Shown: positions 52,040 to 62,719, counted from the stretch's first letter. The stretch is 64,000 nucleotides of DNA from Heloderma charlesbogerti (GCA_026122225.1 JANEZZ010002666.1:56001-120000); one strand, 5' to 3'. The notes: generated by a model from the letters alone, not told the origin. Translations and numbers: made by a program.

Positions 52040-52325
52040 TCTTTTTTTTTTTAATCTGCAGTGTTCCACATTATACTACCATTGATTTAATGGTCCACCA
52101 TGAATTTTACAACCTGTCAAACAACAGCACAATTATTTTGAGTTCTGTTGAGGAAGGGCTTGACACAGCAGACTGGATCACATTACACTTTTCACCTAGG
52201 GAACCACCTTGCCCAAAGGATCTTTGCTATTACTTCTGTGGGGTTCAGCATGCTTGCGTTAATTTGGTGTTTATGGCAGTTGAACTAATTAGCAGAGAAC
52301 TGGCAATGCAGGCTCTATAAAAGGG
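52040..52325 (+). other. Repeat-free block with splice-acceptor-like start
   Basis: A T tract followed by AATCTGCAG (AG at 52060-52061) resembles a 3' splice site. The frame after it stays open for 86 codons to TAA at 52318-52320. I recognise no domain, there is no donor site or upstream exon to pair with it, and the AT-rich end (GAACTAATTAGCAG) could equally be regulatory. Exon status is unproven. Confidence 0.2.
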
Positions 52326-53288
52326 TGTCCTCGAATGCGCTACTTCAAGCTGTGACTTTTGTTTTAGGGATATGCCAAGCAAGAAATCCTATTAATGTAC
52401 AGGGTTCATAACCTGGGTCCCCAAACATGCAAAATTACTGACCTTGCTCAGCATCCATTGGGCAGGTGAAAGTTTGAGACCTACAGAGGCAAGGAAAAGT
52501 AAAAAGGTCAGGCCTAGAGGCCTTTTTTTTAATTATTGGGAGGGGTATATCTGAGAGAAGTTTCATTTCCCTGGTTAAGTTTCATTTCTTCAGGTTTGAA
52601 ACAGTACTTTCTGTTTTGGGGGAGGAGGATATAAAATGAGAGAGTCAGAAATACCAGAGCAGTAATTGCAGAGGGACCAGAGCCTGAACAGGCAGCAGGA
52701 AGAAGCAGCCTGGAAAAAGTCTAAGTACAGCTAGGCTAGAGGAACTTGTGTTTTGCCATTTTAATTATCTCTCTGTGCCTTTTGTATCACCCAGTGTAAA
52801 TACCTTCAGTTGTGATCTGTTTGCTTTAAATCTACTAGTAAACTGTTGTGGTTAAACCCTGTGTCCTGAGTGTCAATCACCCCAGGTCTACAGCCTATAC
52901 CCAATGTTATTGGGAAGGAGAAATTTAAAAGAATGAAGGTGGGACTCTTAAGGAGGCAAGAGATCCTTAAGGAATTGCTCAGGGGGTCCAAGTCATAAGG
53001 GGAAACTTACAGGTAGCCTTTGGCAACAGAATAGAAGGTAGGCATTTTGAATCTTTCAAGATACTTCACAGTATTGAAGTTCAGACAGGCCTGGTGACTG
53101 TAAATGGCATTTGCCTACCAGTGATTTCCGAATAGTGAGATGGTCCTCAATAGGGAGGCATGACCAGCAGCCTGAGGATGTACAGTCTTTGTTTCCTTTC
53201 AGTATCTTATTTAGGCCTGCAGATAGAGTGCAATGCAGCCTGTGTTTGCCAGTCAATGTAATATAAAAGGCTGTGTGCCCCGCTCTTT
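52326..53288. other. Unassigned DNA
   Basis: 52560-52590 has a direct repeat of TTTCATTTC-containing sequence. No gene recognised. Confidence 0.4.
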
Positions 53289-53417
53289 GGGTTGGATTCA
53301 GACTTAGTCATAAGAGAAGACCCATTGAAACCAATGGGACAAGTTAGTCATGACTAAACTAAGTTCCATTTATTTCAGTAGGTCTGTTCTAAGTATGACC
53401 AAGTCAGGATCCAACCC
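53289..53417. mobile_element. Palindromic MITE (GGGTTGGATCC family), longer copy
   Basis: Left GGGTTGGATTCAGACTTAGT and right GACCAAGTCAGGATCCAACCC are inverted; inside, GACCCATTGAAACCAATGGG is itself palindromic. Related to 36818-36906. Confidence 0.75.
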
Positions 53418-54130
53418 TTGTGTCAATGGTCCATGTTGGGCAATCAAAGGGGCAAACCTCTTGTTTTTGCAACCTTTTTGCTTCCTTGCATCTTTTCCTG
53501 ATAAACTGTGCTTTGGGCACATATGCCCCTCACTTTTGCATCCCCATATTGCCAGGTTGATGAGAACAAAGAGAATATTCAGGTGATGCACCAACATTGC
53601 TCTTGGGGTTGGATTTATGGCCAAAGAGAGTTATGGGGTACTTTCGATCTTGGATGCCAGCGACCTGCCTCTTGCAATTTGTAGCAGCTTTAAGCCTGCT
53701 GCTTAAAGCTGCTCAGAATAGATATTTTGGAGAATATTTGCATGTTCAATTTAAGTGACAGTCATTGTGTCGGTTGGTTTGCTTGCCATATTAGTTCCCC
53801 TCATCTGTGATGAGTTTAATAACGATCCCTATTTATAGCAGTCATCACATGTTCAGCAACACAACTACAATTACCTCATGAGCAACATCAAAGTCCCCCT
53901 AATTTTTTTTTTGTAATAAAAATCTTAAAATATAAACACTCAGTAACTCACCCCAAAATGTTTTACTGCATCCCCAGTTTGCTGGAGTATGACTTATCAT
54001 TTTTTGGGGTAATGTTTTTTGGTTAGTGACCTTGAGCTGCAGAATGGTACAGTATGCATGTCTACATAAATAATAAGCAAACAAATATTTTTCTGCAATA
54101 GAGTGGATTTACAGGAGAGCTTGATGCACA
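53418..54130. other. Unassigned DNA
   Basis: No repeat or gene recognised. Confidence 0.4.
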
Positions 54131-54148
54131 TCTCTCTCTCTCTCTCTC
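54131..54148. repeat. (TC)n run at a LINE tail
   Basis: Nine TC units abutting the following inverted LINE 3' end. Confidence 0.85.
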
Positions 54149-54440
54149 ACATTTCTATACCACCCAATAGCCTAAGCTCTCTGAGTGGTTCACAACAATG
54201 AAAACCATAAAATACATTATAAGATACTTTATACTATAAGATAATTCTTTCTTTCATTTCATTTCTATACTGCCCAATAGCCAAAGCTCTCTGGGCGGTT
54301 CACAAAAATGTGAAGTATAAAACTACAATATAAAATGAAGTAAAACCTAGAATCAAACCTAGCGGCAATGTAGAGATTTAAAATACAACAACAATTTTAA
54401 AACAGAGGCAAAATACTAAAATGCCTGGGAATAAATCACT
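54149..54440 (-). mobile_element. Two overlapping L2-like LINE 3' ends
   Basis: The block TTTCTATACCACCCAATAGC then CTAAGCTCTCTGAGTGGTTC appears at 54152 and again at 54263 (TTTCTATACTGCCCAATAGC, CAAAGCTCTCTGGGCGGTTC), both inverted relative to 9036-9105. The two copies lie in series, suggesting one inserted near the tail of the other. Confidence 0.75.
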
Positions 54441-54667
54441 ATCAAATTAGTGCTTTATTTTGAAATCACAAGGATGGGAGAAGCCCCTGGAAAGTCAGGG
54501 AGGGTGTTCTACTGGGGCCCAATGGGGACATTGCTTTGGGGAATAATGTCGTCTACATTGTTGTAGATGTCCTATGACTCCACCCACCTGCAATACAGAT
54601 GGGTGGAAGACCACCATTGGCTAAAACACTGGCACAATGTGGCATGACTTCATGTCAGAGTGCTCAC
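54441..54667. other. Unassigned DNA
   Basis: A short inverted pair ACATTGTTGTAGATGT lies near 54555. Nothing else recognised. Confidence 0.4.
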
Positions 54668-55250
54668 AGGAACCTGTAAGAACCTACCGGATCAGGCCAA
54701 GGATCCAGCTGGTCCACCCAGATATGCACACAAGCAAGGCATGAGGCCAACAGCACATCCCCCCCACCTACTGCTGTTTCACCCAAGCAACTGATATTGA
54801 GAGAATGGCCACCTTGAGTGCCATTTTTGGTAGAAAAGTGGGGGCACAAATCAAATATAAATAAATAAATAACATCTCTGAACCAGGTTGGAAGTTCCAT
54901 TTAGCGATTGTGGCCAATGCACCCATTGATGGCCTCCGTGAATTCGCCTGATCTCATTTTAAAACATTTAAGCCTGTGGCCATCACCACATCCCGGGGGA
55001 GGCAATTCCATAAATTAATGATTTGTTCTGTGAGGAAGTCCTTTCTTTAATCTGTCCTGAATCTATTGCCAAACGATTCTATTGGGTGATTGATATCTGG
55101 TATTATGCGAAACATAGTCCTCTCTCTCTCTCTCTCCATAGCATACATCATTTTATAAACCTCTGTTATATTCCCCCTCAGTTTTCTCCACAAGCTAAAT
55201 AGCCCCAAACACTCCAGCCATTCCTCATAGTGTAAGGCCACATCCCCCAA
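54668..55250 (-). mobile_element. CR1-clade LINE (second subfamily), ORF2 C-terminus, interrupted
   Basis: The minus strand encodes YEEWLECLGLFSLWRKLRGN, ITEVYKMMYAMERE (with a CT repeat) and FRIIPDINHPIESFGNRFRT. Further on come the region equivalent to KLWNSLP..VV..TNLDGFK and the 3' block TGGACCAGCTGGATCCTTGG. At 54811-54873 a plus-strand L2-like tail (TGGTAGAAAAGTGGGGGCAC, AATAAATAAATAA) interrupts it. It matches 60012-60442. Confidence 0.8.
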
Positions 55251-55479
55251 CCCCAAATTGCCCTGTGGAAGTGCCCTTGGCCTCTTCTGGTGAAAAACTA
55301 TTAAAATATTTTCACTGAGGAATTCTAATTTTTGCCCCTACTTGTAAGAACTCTATAGCATCCTAACAGGGAATTACTAGAAGTGACTCCCCTTAGTGCT
55401 CAGGTAGGATGGAAGCAAAACATTCCCCTCCTCCCCAATTTTAAGAAAGCTTTGTCTTCAGCATCTGATCTGCAAGAGC
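55251..55479. other. Unassigned DNA
   Basis: Nothing recognised. Confidence 0.4.
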
Positions 55480-55806
55480 TATTAGGCTGGTGAGTACCAG
55501 GGGCAAGGCCTTTTCTGTGGTGGCCCCATCACTTTGGAGCTATCTTCCCATGGAGAGACATATGGTACCTTCTCTATTGCTTTTTAGGAGAACCCAAAAG
55601 ATTTTTTAAAATTCTGTCCAGCTTTTGGATGGTTTTAGGGTTCATTTTATAACTATTTTATTTGCTGGTGTTTTTTCTATACTTTATAAGGCTACATGTT
55701 TTATATTTACTTGTTTTGGTGTTTTAATTGGTATTGGTTATTGTAAGCTATGCTGTGAGGGTAGACACCCTAAATGGTGGGATATTAAACAAATAAACAA
55801 ACAAAT
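55480..55806 (+). mobile_element. L2-like LINE C-terminus and 3' end
   Basis: GGGCAAGGCCTTTTCTGTGG, TGGCCCCATCACTTTGGAGC and a T-rich 3' region lead to AAACAAATAAACAAACAAAT. Matches the C-terminal block at 42270-42310. Confidence 0.75.
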
Positions 55807-55919
55807 ATGTTCCCATGCCCACTGGCTACTGAAGTTGTCATGTGATTTGGCCCTTAAACTCTAAAATATCAATACCTGTCCCTTGACAGGTCATCAGGGA
55901 CAAACATGTAGCCTAGTGC
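55807..55919. other. Short spacer
   Basis: Nothing recognised. Confidence 0.4.
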
Positions 55920-56030
55920 TAATGCATGCTTACTCAGGAATAAGTCCCATTGTGGTCAATGGGGCTTACTGCCAGGATTGAACCTTAATGGGACTTACTT
56001 CTGAGTAAACATGCATAGGATTGTCTTGTT
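55920..56030. mobile_element. MITE of the CTTACTTCTGAGTAAACATG family
   Basis: GCATGCTTACTCAGGAATAA, GTCCCATTGTGGTCAATGGG, GACTTACTTCTGAGTAAACA and TGCATAGGATTG form a palindromic layout of about 110 bp. Relatives at 13901-13990, 56757-56840 and in 62720-63500. Confidence 0.65.
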
Positions 56031-56614
56031 AGCCTACTGTTGAGTAAGAACAGTGGTAAATGGAACAAAAATAGATAAAGCTTCGTCGTGCTCCTGCTCA
56101 GCACAAAGGCTTTGCCTTCACTTACTTGCTGATTAAACACAACTGTGAGAGAGGTTAAAGTGTTACCAGCCAATCCATCCCCCAACCTCCACAACTCTTC
56201 TTTTCCCCCTTATGCATGTGTTGTGTTCTGTTACTGGATACTAAAGTCAGACCAAATAATTAGGTGGCAACAAAATTTACAGCCGGCAGCCCTATAAACT
56301 TTACTGAACACTCTTTCAGCCATCAGCTGGTATTTAATCAACACATCATAACTTTTATTAAGCCTAAATGAAATGCTTCTGGGACACTAAATTTAACTGT
56401 GCCTGGAAACTGGGGGTCATCTTTGGTTTGATTTACATATCACAGAGCATCCCACCATACAATTAGGATTGCCAGATGTCCCCTTATTTCAATGGCTGTC
56501 TCCTTTTTTAAGTGTTATCTTCAGGCTAGATTACCAATGCACTCTGGGACATAATAGGTGCCCATTTTCCTGGGACATCACCATACTGTGGAAGTCAATG
56601 AAAGAGACACCCAA
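56031..56614. other. Unassigned DNA with a repeat start
   Basis: 56463-56510 (TTAGGATTGCCAGATGTCCC) resembles the start of the TIR family at 2166-2565. No gene recognised. Confidence 0.35.
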
Positions 56615-56705
56615 TCTCTATAGCAGGGATGGTGACTGTGTGGCCCTCTGTATGTGGTTCAGCTACAGCTCCCATCATCCCTCATCATTGGCTATGCTGG
56701 CAGTA
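56615..56705 (-). mobile_element. Half copy of the CCAGATGTG hAT-like MITE (diverged)
   Basis: GTGGCCCTCTGTATGTGGTT, CAGCTACAGCTCCCATCATC and CATTGGCTATGCTGGC align with the left half of 19383-19518. Confidence 0.55.
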
Positions 56706-56756
56706 CAAAGAGCAGCAGGACTTAGTACAATACCCAACTGATTAGGATCAGCATAA

Positions 56757-56840
56757 TTGCAATCCTATGCATAGTTACTTGGGATGAAGCTTCATAGAAA
56801 TCAGTGGTGCTTACTTCTGACCTGCATAGATTGAACTTGT
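56757..56840. mobile_element. MITE of the CAATCCTATGCA family
   Basis: TTGCAATCCTATGCATAGTT, ATAGAAATCAGTGGTGCTTA and CTTCTGACCTGCATAGATTG give inverted ends and a CTTACTTCTGA-like core. Confidence 0.6.
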
Positions 56841-57210
56841 AACAAACACTGAGCTTTAACAAAAGATCTTTAGTCAGTTGAAATGCAAGCTTGAGCTTTT
56901 AATTAGAAATTTAAACAATCTTGCAAAGAAGTGCTACCATTTAAATGGCCAGAATGAAGTAGGAACTCCATCAAAGAAAAGTAAAGAAGTACCCAGCCTC
57001 TGCTTAATTATTTTCCTCATTCCTATATGTTAACTCATCACAAACAGTAAAACTTGAAAGCCTTCACCTCATTCACTTGCCAAAGCAAGGAGGGGCTGTC
57101 TATTATGTTGCCACTCCTGCCCTGAAAAATATCCTGGAGCTGCATTCCCCCATGTTCCCTCTTCACTACACCACATTTAATAGTAACTACAGTTTGCCAT
57201 AACTTTTAGT
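56841..57210. other. Unassigned DNA
   Basis: No repeat or gene recognised. Confidence 0.4.
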
Positions 57211-57340
57211 TTCATAGAATAGTAGGGTTGGAAGGGGCCCACAAGGCCATCAAGTCCAACCCCCTGCTCAATGCAGGAATCCAAGTCAGAGCATCCCTGA
57301 CAGATGGCTGTCCAGCCTCATCTTGAACGCCTCCAGTGTT
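57211..57340 (-). mobile_element. CR1 LINE 3' end
   Basis: TTCATAGAATAGTAGGGTTG, GTCCAACCCCCTGCTCAATG, GTCAGAGCATCCCTGACAGA are the inverse of 27175-27270. Truncated after the last part of ORF2. Confidence 0.9.
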
Positions 57341-57436
57341 TCATGTAGTTGTTGATTTCTATGTATGCTTTTAAAAGCACAGTACTTTACATATAGCATG
57401 CATGGTATGAAATGTGAAATCAAATCAAAACTTATT

Positions 57437-57497
57437 GGGTTGGATCCAGACTTAAGTCATACTTAGAGTAGACCAATTGAAATCAATGGTCCCACCC
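57437..57497. mobile_element. Short palindromic MITE (GGGTTGGATCC family)
   Basis: GGGTTGGATCCAGACTTAAG then AGAGTAGACCAATTGAAATC and GGTCCCACCC. A deleted relative of 36818-36906. Confidence 0.7.
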
Positions 57498-57550
57498 ACA
57501 ATGTGTATATAATCTGCATATCAATCATACAGAGTTTACAGAGTAACCAG

Positions 57551-57571
57551 AATATATATATATATATATAT
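57551..57571. repeat. (TA)n run
   Basis: About ten TA units. Confidence 0.9.
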
Positions 57572-57604
57572 TTGAGATAATTCAGATAATTTGCTTTGCC
57601 TCAG

Positions 57605-57735
57605 AGTTGATTGCATATACTGTTATTAAGACCAACCCAAATTCCACAGAAATATGCAAGCTTTTGAGTTCTCTGGAACTCATCATCAAGCAAGATAGTG
57701 TGAAAAGCAGAGAGTGGGAGGAGGGGGGGAGAAAC
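57605..57735 (-). repeat. Interspersed repeat 3'-end fragment, inverse type
   Basis: AATATGCAAGCTTTTGAGTT then CTCTGGAACTCATCATCAAG corresponds in inverse to the AAGCTT-type block at 50108-50236. Family not named. Confidence 0.5.
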
Positions 57736-57975
57736 AGAAAAGTCCAAAAATATGGCCAGATGTGGTGGCCATGAGGTTTGCAGTTTAGATAGACTCAATC
57801 TCAAAATGGAGATTTGCAGTCGGAATGCGTTAGTCAGTGGTAGGTGTTGCACGTATCAGATTACATCTAGCTATGCATTTTGGGAGAGAGGAGTAGCAAT
57901 GCTTGATCTCCATTTCTGGAACCTGAAGCGCACCTGTAGCTTTGATCTGCTTCTTGGCAGCCAGTTTTAAGGATG
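57736..57975. other. Unassigned DNA
   Basis: Nothing recognised; may belong to the preceding repeat. Confidence 0.35.
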
Positions 57976-58075
57976 TATTTATTCATTCATTCATTTAATT
58001 TCATTTCTATACCGCCCAATAGCCGAAGCTCTCTGGGTGGTTCACAAATGAAGATGTATTGTAAACATCTTAATT
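57976..58075 (-). mobile_element. L2-like LINE 3' end
   Basis: (TCAT)n then TTTCATTTCTATACCGCCCA and ATAGCCGAAGCTCTCTGGGT match the inverse of 9036-9105. Confidence 0.8.
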
Positions 58076-58269
58076 TTTTAAAAATACCTTGTATGTTGCC
58101 AATATTAAAAATTCTAAAGTTACTCCGTCCCATGATATAAAAGTCACAATACACGATGTAGAAATCTGTGCCCCTTGTTGCATTCAACATGCTCTGGCCC
58201 AGAGGTCCCTCTCTTTGAATGAGGAAGGCCAAAACCAATAGGTTTATCAACACAATTCATAACACATTT
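58076..58269. other. Unassigned DNA
   Basis: Nothing recognised. Confidence 0.4.
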
Positions 58270-58723
58270 AGGGTGCAGTCCTATGGGGATAGTCGGCTGC
58301 CTTCAAACTCAGAGGCGGCTGACTATCCAATGCAGGGCGGACAGAGTGCAGAGGGGATCTTCTCCTCTGTGCTCCAGCTGCCCTGCATTTGCAGCCAGAC
58401 AGCTGATTTTGGCTGTCTAGCCAGGGCACCTCAGATCATGCACACGCAGGGGGAGGCTGGACGGTGCATAGGAAGCATCATACTGGTCATCCTGCAGGCC
58501 CCTCCCCATACCCAAGAATGCCTCCTTTTTGGCTACTCTGTACTGCTCTTCCAAGCGTGGAGGCAGGAACGACCTGTGCCTCTTACGAGGTGATGTGGGA
58601 GGGTGTGGGGAGTTAGATTGCTGGGAACCAAGCTTGGAGCACTGGCTCTGAGCTTGGTTCCCATAACCCAAAAAATCCTACGGCCATCTAGACGCTGTCT
58701 AGCGGCCACAGAATTGTGCCCTT
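58270..58723 (+). mobile_element. DNA element of the GGGTGCAGTCCTATGG family, longest copy
   Basis: Left GGGTGCAGTCCTATGGGGAT and right CCACAGAATTGTGCCC form imperfect inverted ends. Relatives: 44961-45321 and 23805-23941 (inverse). Frames within it (up to 124 codons) are not shared as proteins with the relatives. Non-autonomous. Confidence 0.6.
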
Positions 58724-58865
58724 ACATGTAAATAAGGGCTGCTTCAGTCCTTACAATTCTATAAGGAGGCTGCTGGCAAATGCTTCGATGTGGTGGTGGC
58801 TGAACATGGGTGCATAAAGTTTGTAAGCTGCTTACCACTCAATTGGGTGATTGTGTAGTGAGTAG
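58724..58865. other. Short unassigned DNA
   Basis: Nothing recognised. Confidence 0.4.
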
Positions 58866-59254
58866 GGGTGACAGAGAAATGTGCTTGGTTTGCATTTTAA
58901 TGAGAATTTACCTAATCTCTCACTTCTGCACCAATATGCAAACTGAAACTCAGTTCTCCTTCAAAATGTGCACTTCTTTGAATTTTGGAATGGAATTCTC
59001 CAAACAAACAATACATACAAACATGAAAATATTAGGGAGAAGTGCACACAAAAAATGCATACATTTGTGAAAAAAAGTTAAAATGCGTATTTTGTCAAAT
59101 GCATGTTTTAAGAGAAACGTGCAGAAAAATGCATACAACTTTTCATGTGAATGTTAAGAGAAAAATTCTCAAAGTTCGAGACGAACTGAACTTAAAACGT
59201 GAAAAACAAGAAACGGAGAGAAATCGAAACTGACAGATTGGTCCATCCTTAGTG
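58866..59254 (+). repeat. AT-rich interspersed repeat with AAAATGCATA-type internal motif
   Basis: Recurring internal units (AAAATGCATACATTTGTG, AAAATGCGTATTTTGTC, AAAATGCATACAACTTTTC) lie between GGGGTGACAGAGAAATGTGC and GACAGATTGGTCCATCC. A related, inverted segment is at 49818-50100. Non-autonomous DNA element suspected. Confidence 0.45.
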
Positions 59255-60011
59255 ATGAGTCACCATAGTGATGGCAGAAAGCATCAGGAATATGTGGCAT
59301 TGAGACATGAGGACTTTCCACATGATTGGGGTTATTCACTCAGTAAGCAACTTACAAATGTTTTGTCCTTAGCAATTTGCCCTCTAGCTGTATCACAAAT
59401 CATAAAGTCTCTTCAAATTAAATAGGTCTTAAAATGCAGTTAAAAAAAAAGAAGTTTAACCTCCGTTATAAATCTCAATCAAGTTTCCCCAGCCTTTGCT
59501 AGGGAAACATCTACCACACAGATAATTGAGCCTGAACAAATTACAGTGTAAACAGCTCAAGGATGGTATCAGTGTTGACAATTCAGAATTGCTGCTGCTT
59601 CAACAGCAGTTCTGTAAACTTCAGAGTGATTAACACAGCTGCTTAAAAAGTTGCCCTAGCTTTACCGTATGGAGGATGGTCTTATTATTGCTGTGATGAT
59701 TACGCCAGCACCCAAGGAAGGTGATTTCTTGCTAGATATAATGAAGTGCTTGGGTTACAACTTACAGCCCTCCCCTCTTGTACTCCACTTGTGATCACAG
59801 AATGCAAAAGATTGGTGCTGGATAGTAAGAGGGAGGTGTCAATCTGTATTTCAAGTCGGCTTGCGCTATGCTTGTTGTGTAGCAAATAAGACCTCATCTG
59901 ACAGGGTACCTCTACTTGTGGCGAACACTGTTATGGTGATGGTGACAATGATCGTACCATCAAGATTGTACCATCAAGACAGGACAGTAAAGCATTGTCT
60001 TATAATCTAAT
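59255..60011. other. Unique block, candidate conserved non-coding sequence
   Basis: About 750 bp free of recognised repeats except a small duplication GTACCATCAAGA at 59955-59980. The part 59500-59640 (CAGATAATTGAGCCTGAACA, AATTACAGTGTAAACAGC, TTGACAATTCAGAATTGCTG) looks single-copy. No gene seen. Confidence 0.3.
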
Positions 60012-60442
60012 GTTAAGAACATAAGAAGAGCTGTGCTGGATCAGAACAAGGGTCCATCTAGGCCAGCATTCTCTTCACACGGTAGCCAACCAACAGTCGA
60101 CCAGGAACCCACAAGCAGGGCATGAGCGCAACAGCACCCTCCCACTCATGTTCCCCAGCAACTGGTGTACATAGGCTCACTGCCTCTGATACTTGAGGTA
60201 GCATGTAGGCGTCAGGACTAGTAGCCACTGATAGCCTTCTCCTTCATGAATTTGTCCAACCCCCTTTTAAAGCCATCCAAATTGGTGACCATCACTACAT
60301 CTTGTGGTAGAGAATTCCATAGTTTAACTATGGTCTGTGTGAAGAGATACTTTCTTTTATCTGTCCAGAATCTCCCACCAATCAGTTTGATAGGATGACC
60401 CCAGATTCTAGTATTTTGAGAGAGGGAGAAAAATGTCTTAAG
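60012..60442 (-). mobile_element. CR1-clade LINE (second subfamily), ORF2 C-terminus and 3' end
   Basis: The minus strand encodes FFSLSQNTRIWGHPIKLIGG, RFWTDKRKYLFTQTIVKLWN and SLPQDVVMVTNLDGFKRGLD then KFMKEKAISGY, the conserved end of ORF2. This is followed by a 3' UTR with GTTGGCTACCGTGTGAAGAG and the tail block TTCTTATGTTCTTA. It is distinct from the CR1 at 25.2 kb, whose 3' end differs. Relatives: 54668-55250, 62131-62290, 63840-63975. Confidence 0.88.
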
Positions 60443-60644
60443 GATGGGAAGGAGGGAAGGAGGGAAGGACAAGGGAAAATGGTGTCAGTAAAAAATATTA
60501 GAAAATATTAGAACAGGGGTGTTGAACTGCTTTCAGCCTGAGGGCCAAATTCCATTTTGGAGAAGATCTTGGGGGCTGCATTCCAGTGGGTGATGGTGCT
60601 GAAGGCAGAGAGGGCCAAAGACAAAATGGGTGGGACCAAAATAT
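60443..60644. other. Unassigned DNA
   Basis: A (GGAA/GGGA)n purine run is at 60445-60470. Nothing else recognised. Confidence 0.4.
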
Positions 60645-60705
60645 CAGCATATAAGAGAGCTTCAGCTATTGGGCAGTATAGAAATGTAATTAATAATAAT
60701 ATTAA
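60645..60705 (+). mobile_element. L2-like LINE 3' end
   Basis: ATAAGAGAGCTTCAGCTATT then GGGCAGTATAGAAATGTAAT and an AATAATAATATTAA tail match 9036-9105. Confidence 0.75.
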
Positions 60706-61098
60706 ATATTATTAAGAGCTTAATGGTCTTACTAAGTTACTAAGACTTAGGAGAGGCATTTCAGGGGAACTGCACATAAGCTAGGAAACTGCCAAATGAT
60801 TGGTGGTCAGGAGAAACAGGGTGGGGTGAGGGGAAAGGGATGTGGCCATCTGGGGTACCCTGGATGACCGTATTAGGATCCCAGGTGGCCCAAATTTGGT
60901 AGCCAAGCCTCAGGTTCTGCATCCTTGCATTAGAATATCAGTGAGCCAGGAATAGAAGACAGAGAAAAAAGAGACATTCAAAATTGACCAGAACACCTCT
61001 CTTAATTGTGGGCTGTAAATGTAATGATACCAGTTAATAAATTAATGCATCAATTAAAATGAACTGAAATGTACATGTTGCAAAATCTCATTGGAAGT

Positions 61099-61099
<1 letters not shown>
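60706..61099. other. Unassigned DNA
   Basis: No repeat or gene recognised. Confidence 0.4.
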
Positions 61100-61146
<47 letters not shown>

Positions 61147-61149
61147 TCC
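61100..61149. repeat. (TTTC)n microsatellite
   Basis: About 12 TTTC units, directly followed by an inverted LINE tail. Confidence 0.97.
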
Positions 61150-61200
61150 TTCTATACTTATATATTGCTTGATATAATAAAATCCCTAAGGGGTTTGTTG
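61150..61200 (-). mobile_element. L2-like LINE 3' terminal fragment
   Basis: CTATACTTATATATTGCTTG then ATATAATAAAATCCCTAAGG is the inverse of the tail at 38680-38740. Confidence 0.65.
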
Positions 61201-61498
61201 AGGATTCTGAGTGAAAGAGCAATTTTTCCCATAAGATGTAATGTATGCCAGTTGGTTACCCATGAACACAGTTTGCGGAGAAAAATCAAATCTAATGAAA
61301 AGTTTAACTTAACTAACCACATTTATTGAAGCGTTCGAAGTGTTACATCTTTTCTCTTTACAAAATTTCCTTAGATACAATGTTTTTGGTGTAAACTCCA
61401 GGGTGGCCATTGTAACTTCCTTGTTCTGGGCCATTGACAACTTGAATCTTGAGGTTTGCCAATGAATGCAAATGATTAATGGCAACATAGATCTCTCC
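61201..61498. other. Unassigned DNA
   Basis: No gene or repeat recognised. Confidence 0.4.
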
Positions 61499-61777
61499 AT
61501 GATTTGTTTACAGCCTGTATGTTACTGGCATATCATTGTACCGTGGCCTGCACTTGTGTTTATAGAGGTGTACAGAGACATTTAACTGTTATTTTGTTAA
61601 ATTTAACAGCTAGAGACTTTCTTTCTGAGCAATAACTAAACTTTGACTGGGTTACTTTTAACTGTAGGTGTCTCTTAATCCCTTCATGATTTGCTTACAG
61701 ACTGTATGTTACTGGCATATCATTTTGTACTTTGGCCTGCACCTCTGTTTATAAAGATGTACAGAGACTTTTTTGTG
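61499..61777. repeat. Direct duplication of about 92 bp
   Basis: 61499-61590 and 61685-61777 share ATGATTTGTTTACAGCCTGT / ATGATTTGCTTACAGACTGT, GTTACTGGCATATCATT, GGCCTGCAC and GTTTATAGAGGTGTACAGAG / GTTTATAAAGATGTACAGAG. The copies lie in the same orientation 186 bp apart. Confidence 0.85.
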
Positions 61778-62130
61778 TTCATATTTAATTTTGCTCCAAT
61801 GTGCAATTAATTATGTTTGTTTAATTATACTTGACATTTTTATATTAAAAATAAAACTTGATAGTACATTGTTATAGAAGATAGCCTAATTCTTAAAAAA
61901 AAAAACCCTCCATGGACATAAATAAACTCCCAACTTTGAATTATAGTGAAACACATTGTTATTCGTGGAATCTTCATGTCAAGAGCTTTCCAATGAAGTG
62001 TGTTTAATGAGAATCAGTCAATTTGAAGGCAGTCAAAAAGGGATGACTGACTAACTCCTGACTTTGAATTATATATATAAGATTACATTTGATAAATAAA
62101 AGGCTACCACATTGCTACAAGGCAAGAATT
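61778..62130. other. AT-rich unassigned DNA
   Basis: AACTTTGAATTATA-type blocks repeat at 61930-61945 and 62060-62074. AATAAA-type signals occur by composition. No gene seen. Confidence 0.4.
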
Positions 62131-62290
62131 TTTCAGAACGTAAGAAGACCAGCCCATCTAGTCCAGCATTCTGTTCCATTAATGGCCAACTAGATGAACA
62201 TGATATGTGCGTGATAGCACCTTCCTGCTTGCGTTCCTGAGAAACTGGTCTTCAGAGGTATACTGCCTCTGATGCTGCAGGTAGAAGTCT
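62131..62290 (-). mobile_element. CR1-clade LINE (second subfamily) 3' fragment
   Basis: CGTAAGAAGACCAGCCCATC, AGTCCAGCATTCTGTTCC and CTTCAGAGGTATACTGCCTC align with the 3' UTR at 60020-60200. Confidence 0.75.
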
Positions 62291-62719
62291 AAACACATAA
62301 ACCAAGCATTTTATATTATACTGAAAAAAATCTTTCATTGTTGCTTTGTTATTCTCTCTCCTCAAAATATTGAAATTATTTAAAAACCTTTTTATATCAT
62401 CTAGTGTTAAAAGCAAGTTCTTCACTTCAACCAGACAAATAAACCAAAAGGTATAAGCTTCGACAGGTTATATATCTCACTATCCCTGGGGGTGTCTCCA
62501 TGACAATGTAAGGAGAAGCCAAGGGTGGCTTACCTGGATTCTTCAAGGAGCTGGCTTTGGTCTGTGTAGGGCTCTTCCACCACACCATTCTAAGACCCTT
62601 CATAGGAACATACTTCCAGGTGGGGTGGGGGGGATTGAAGTGAACATCATCAGACTGGCAGGGGCTGATCAATCAATACGAGAGGCTTCCTCCATCTTTC
62701 CTTACAGCTGACAAAGTTG
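62291..62719. other. Unassigned DNA
   Basis: Nothing recognised; a G run (GGTGGGGTGGGGGGG) lies near 62619. Confidence 0.35.
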
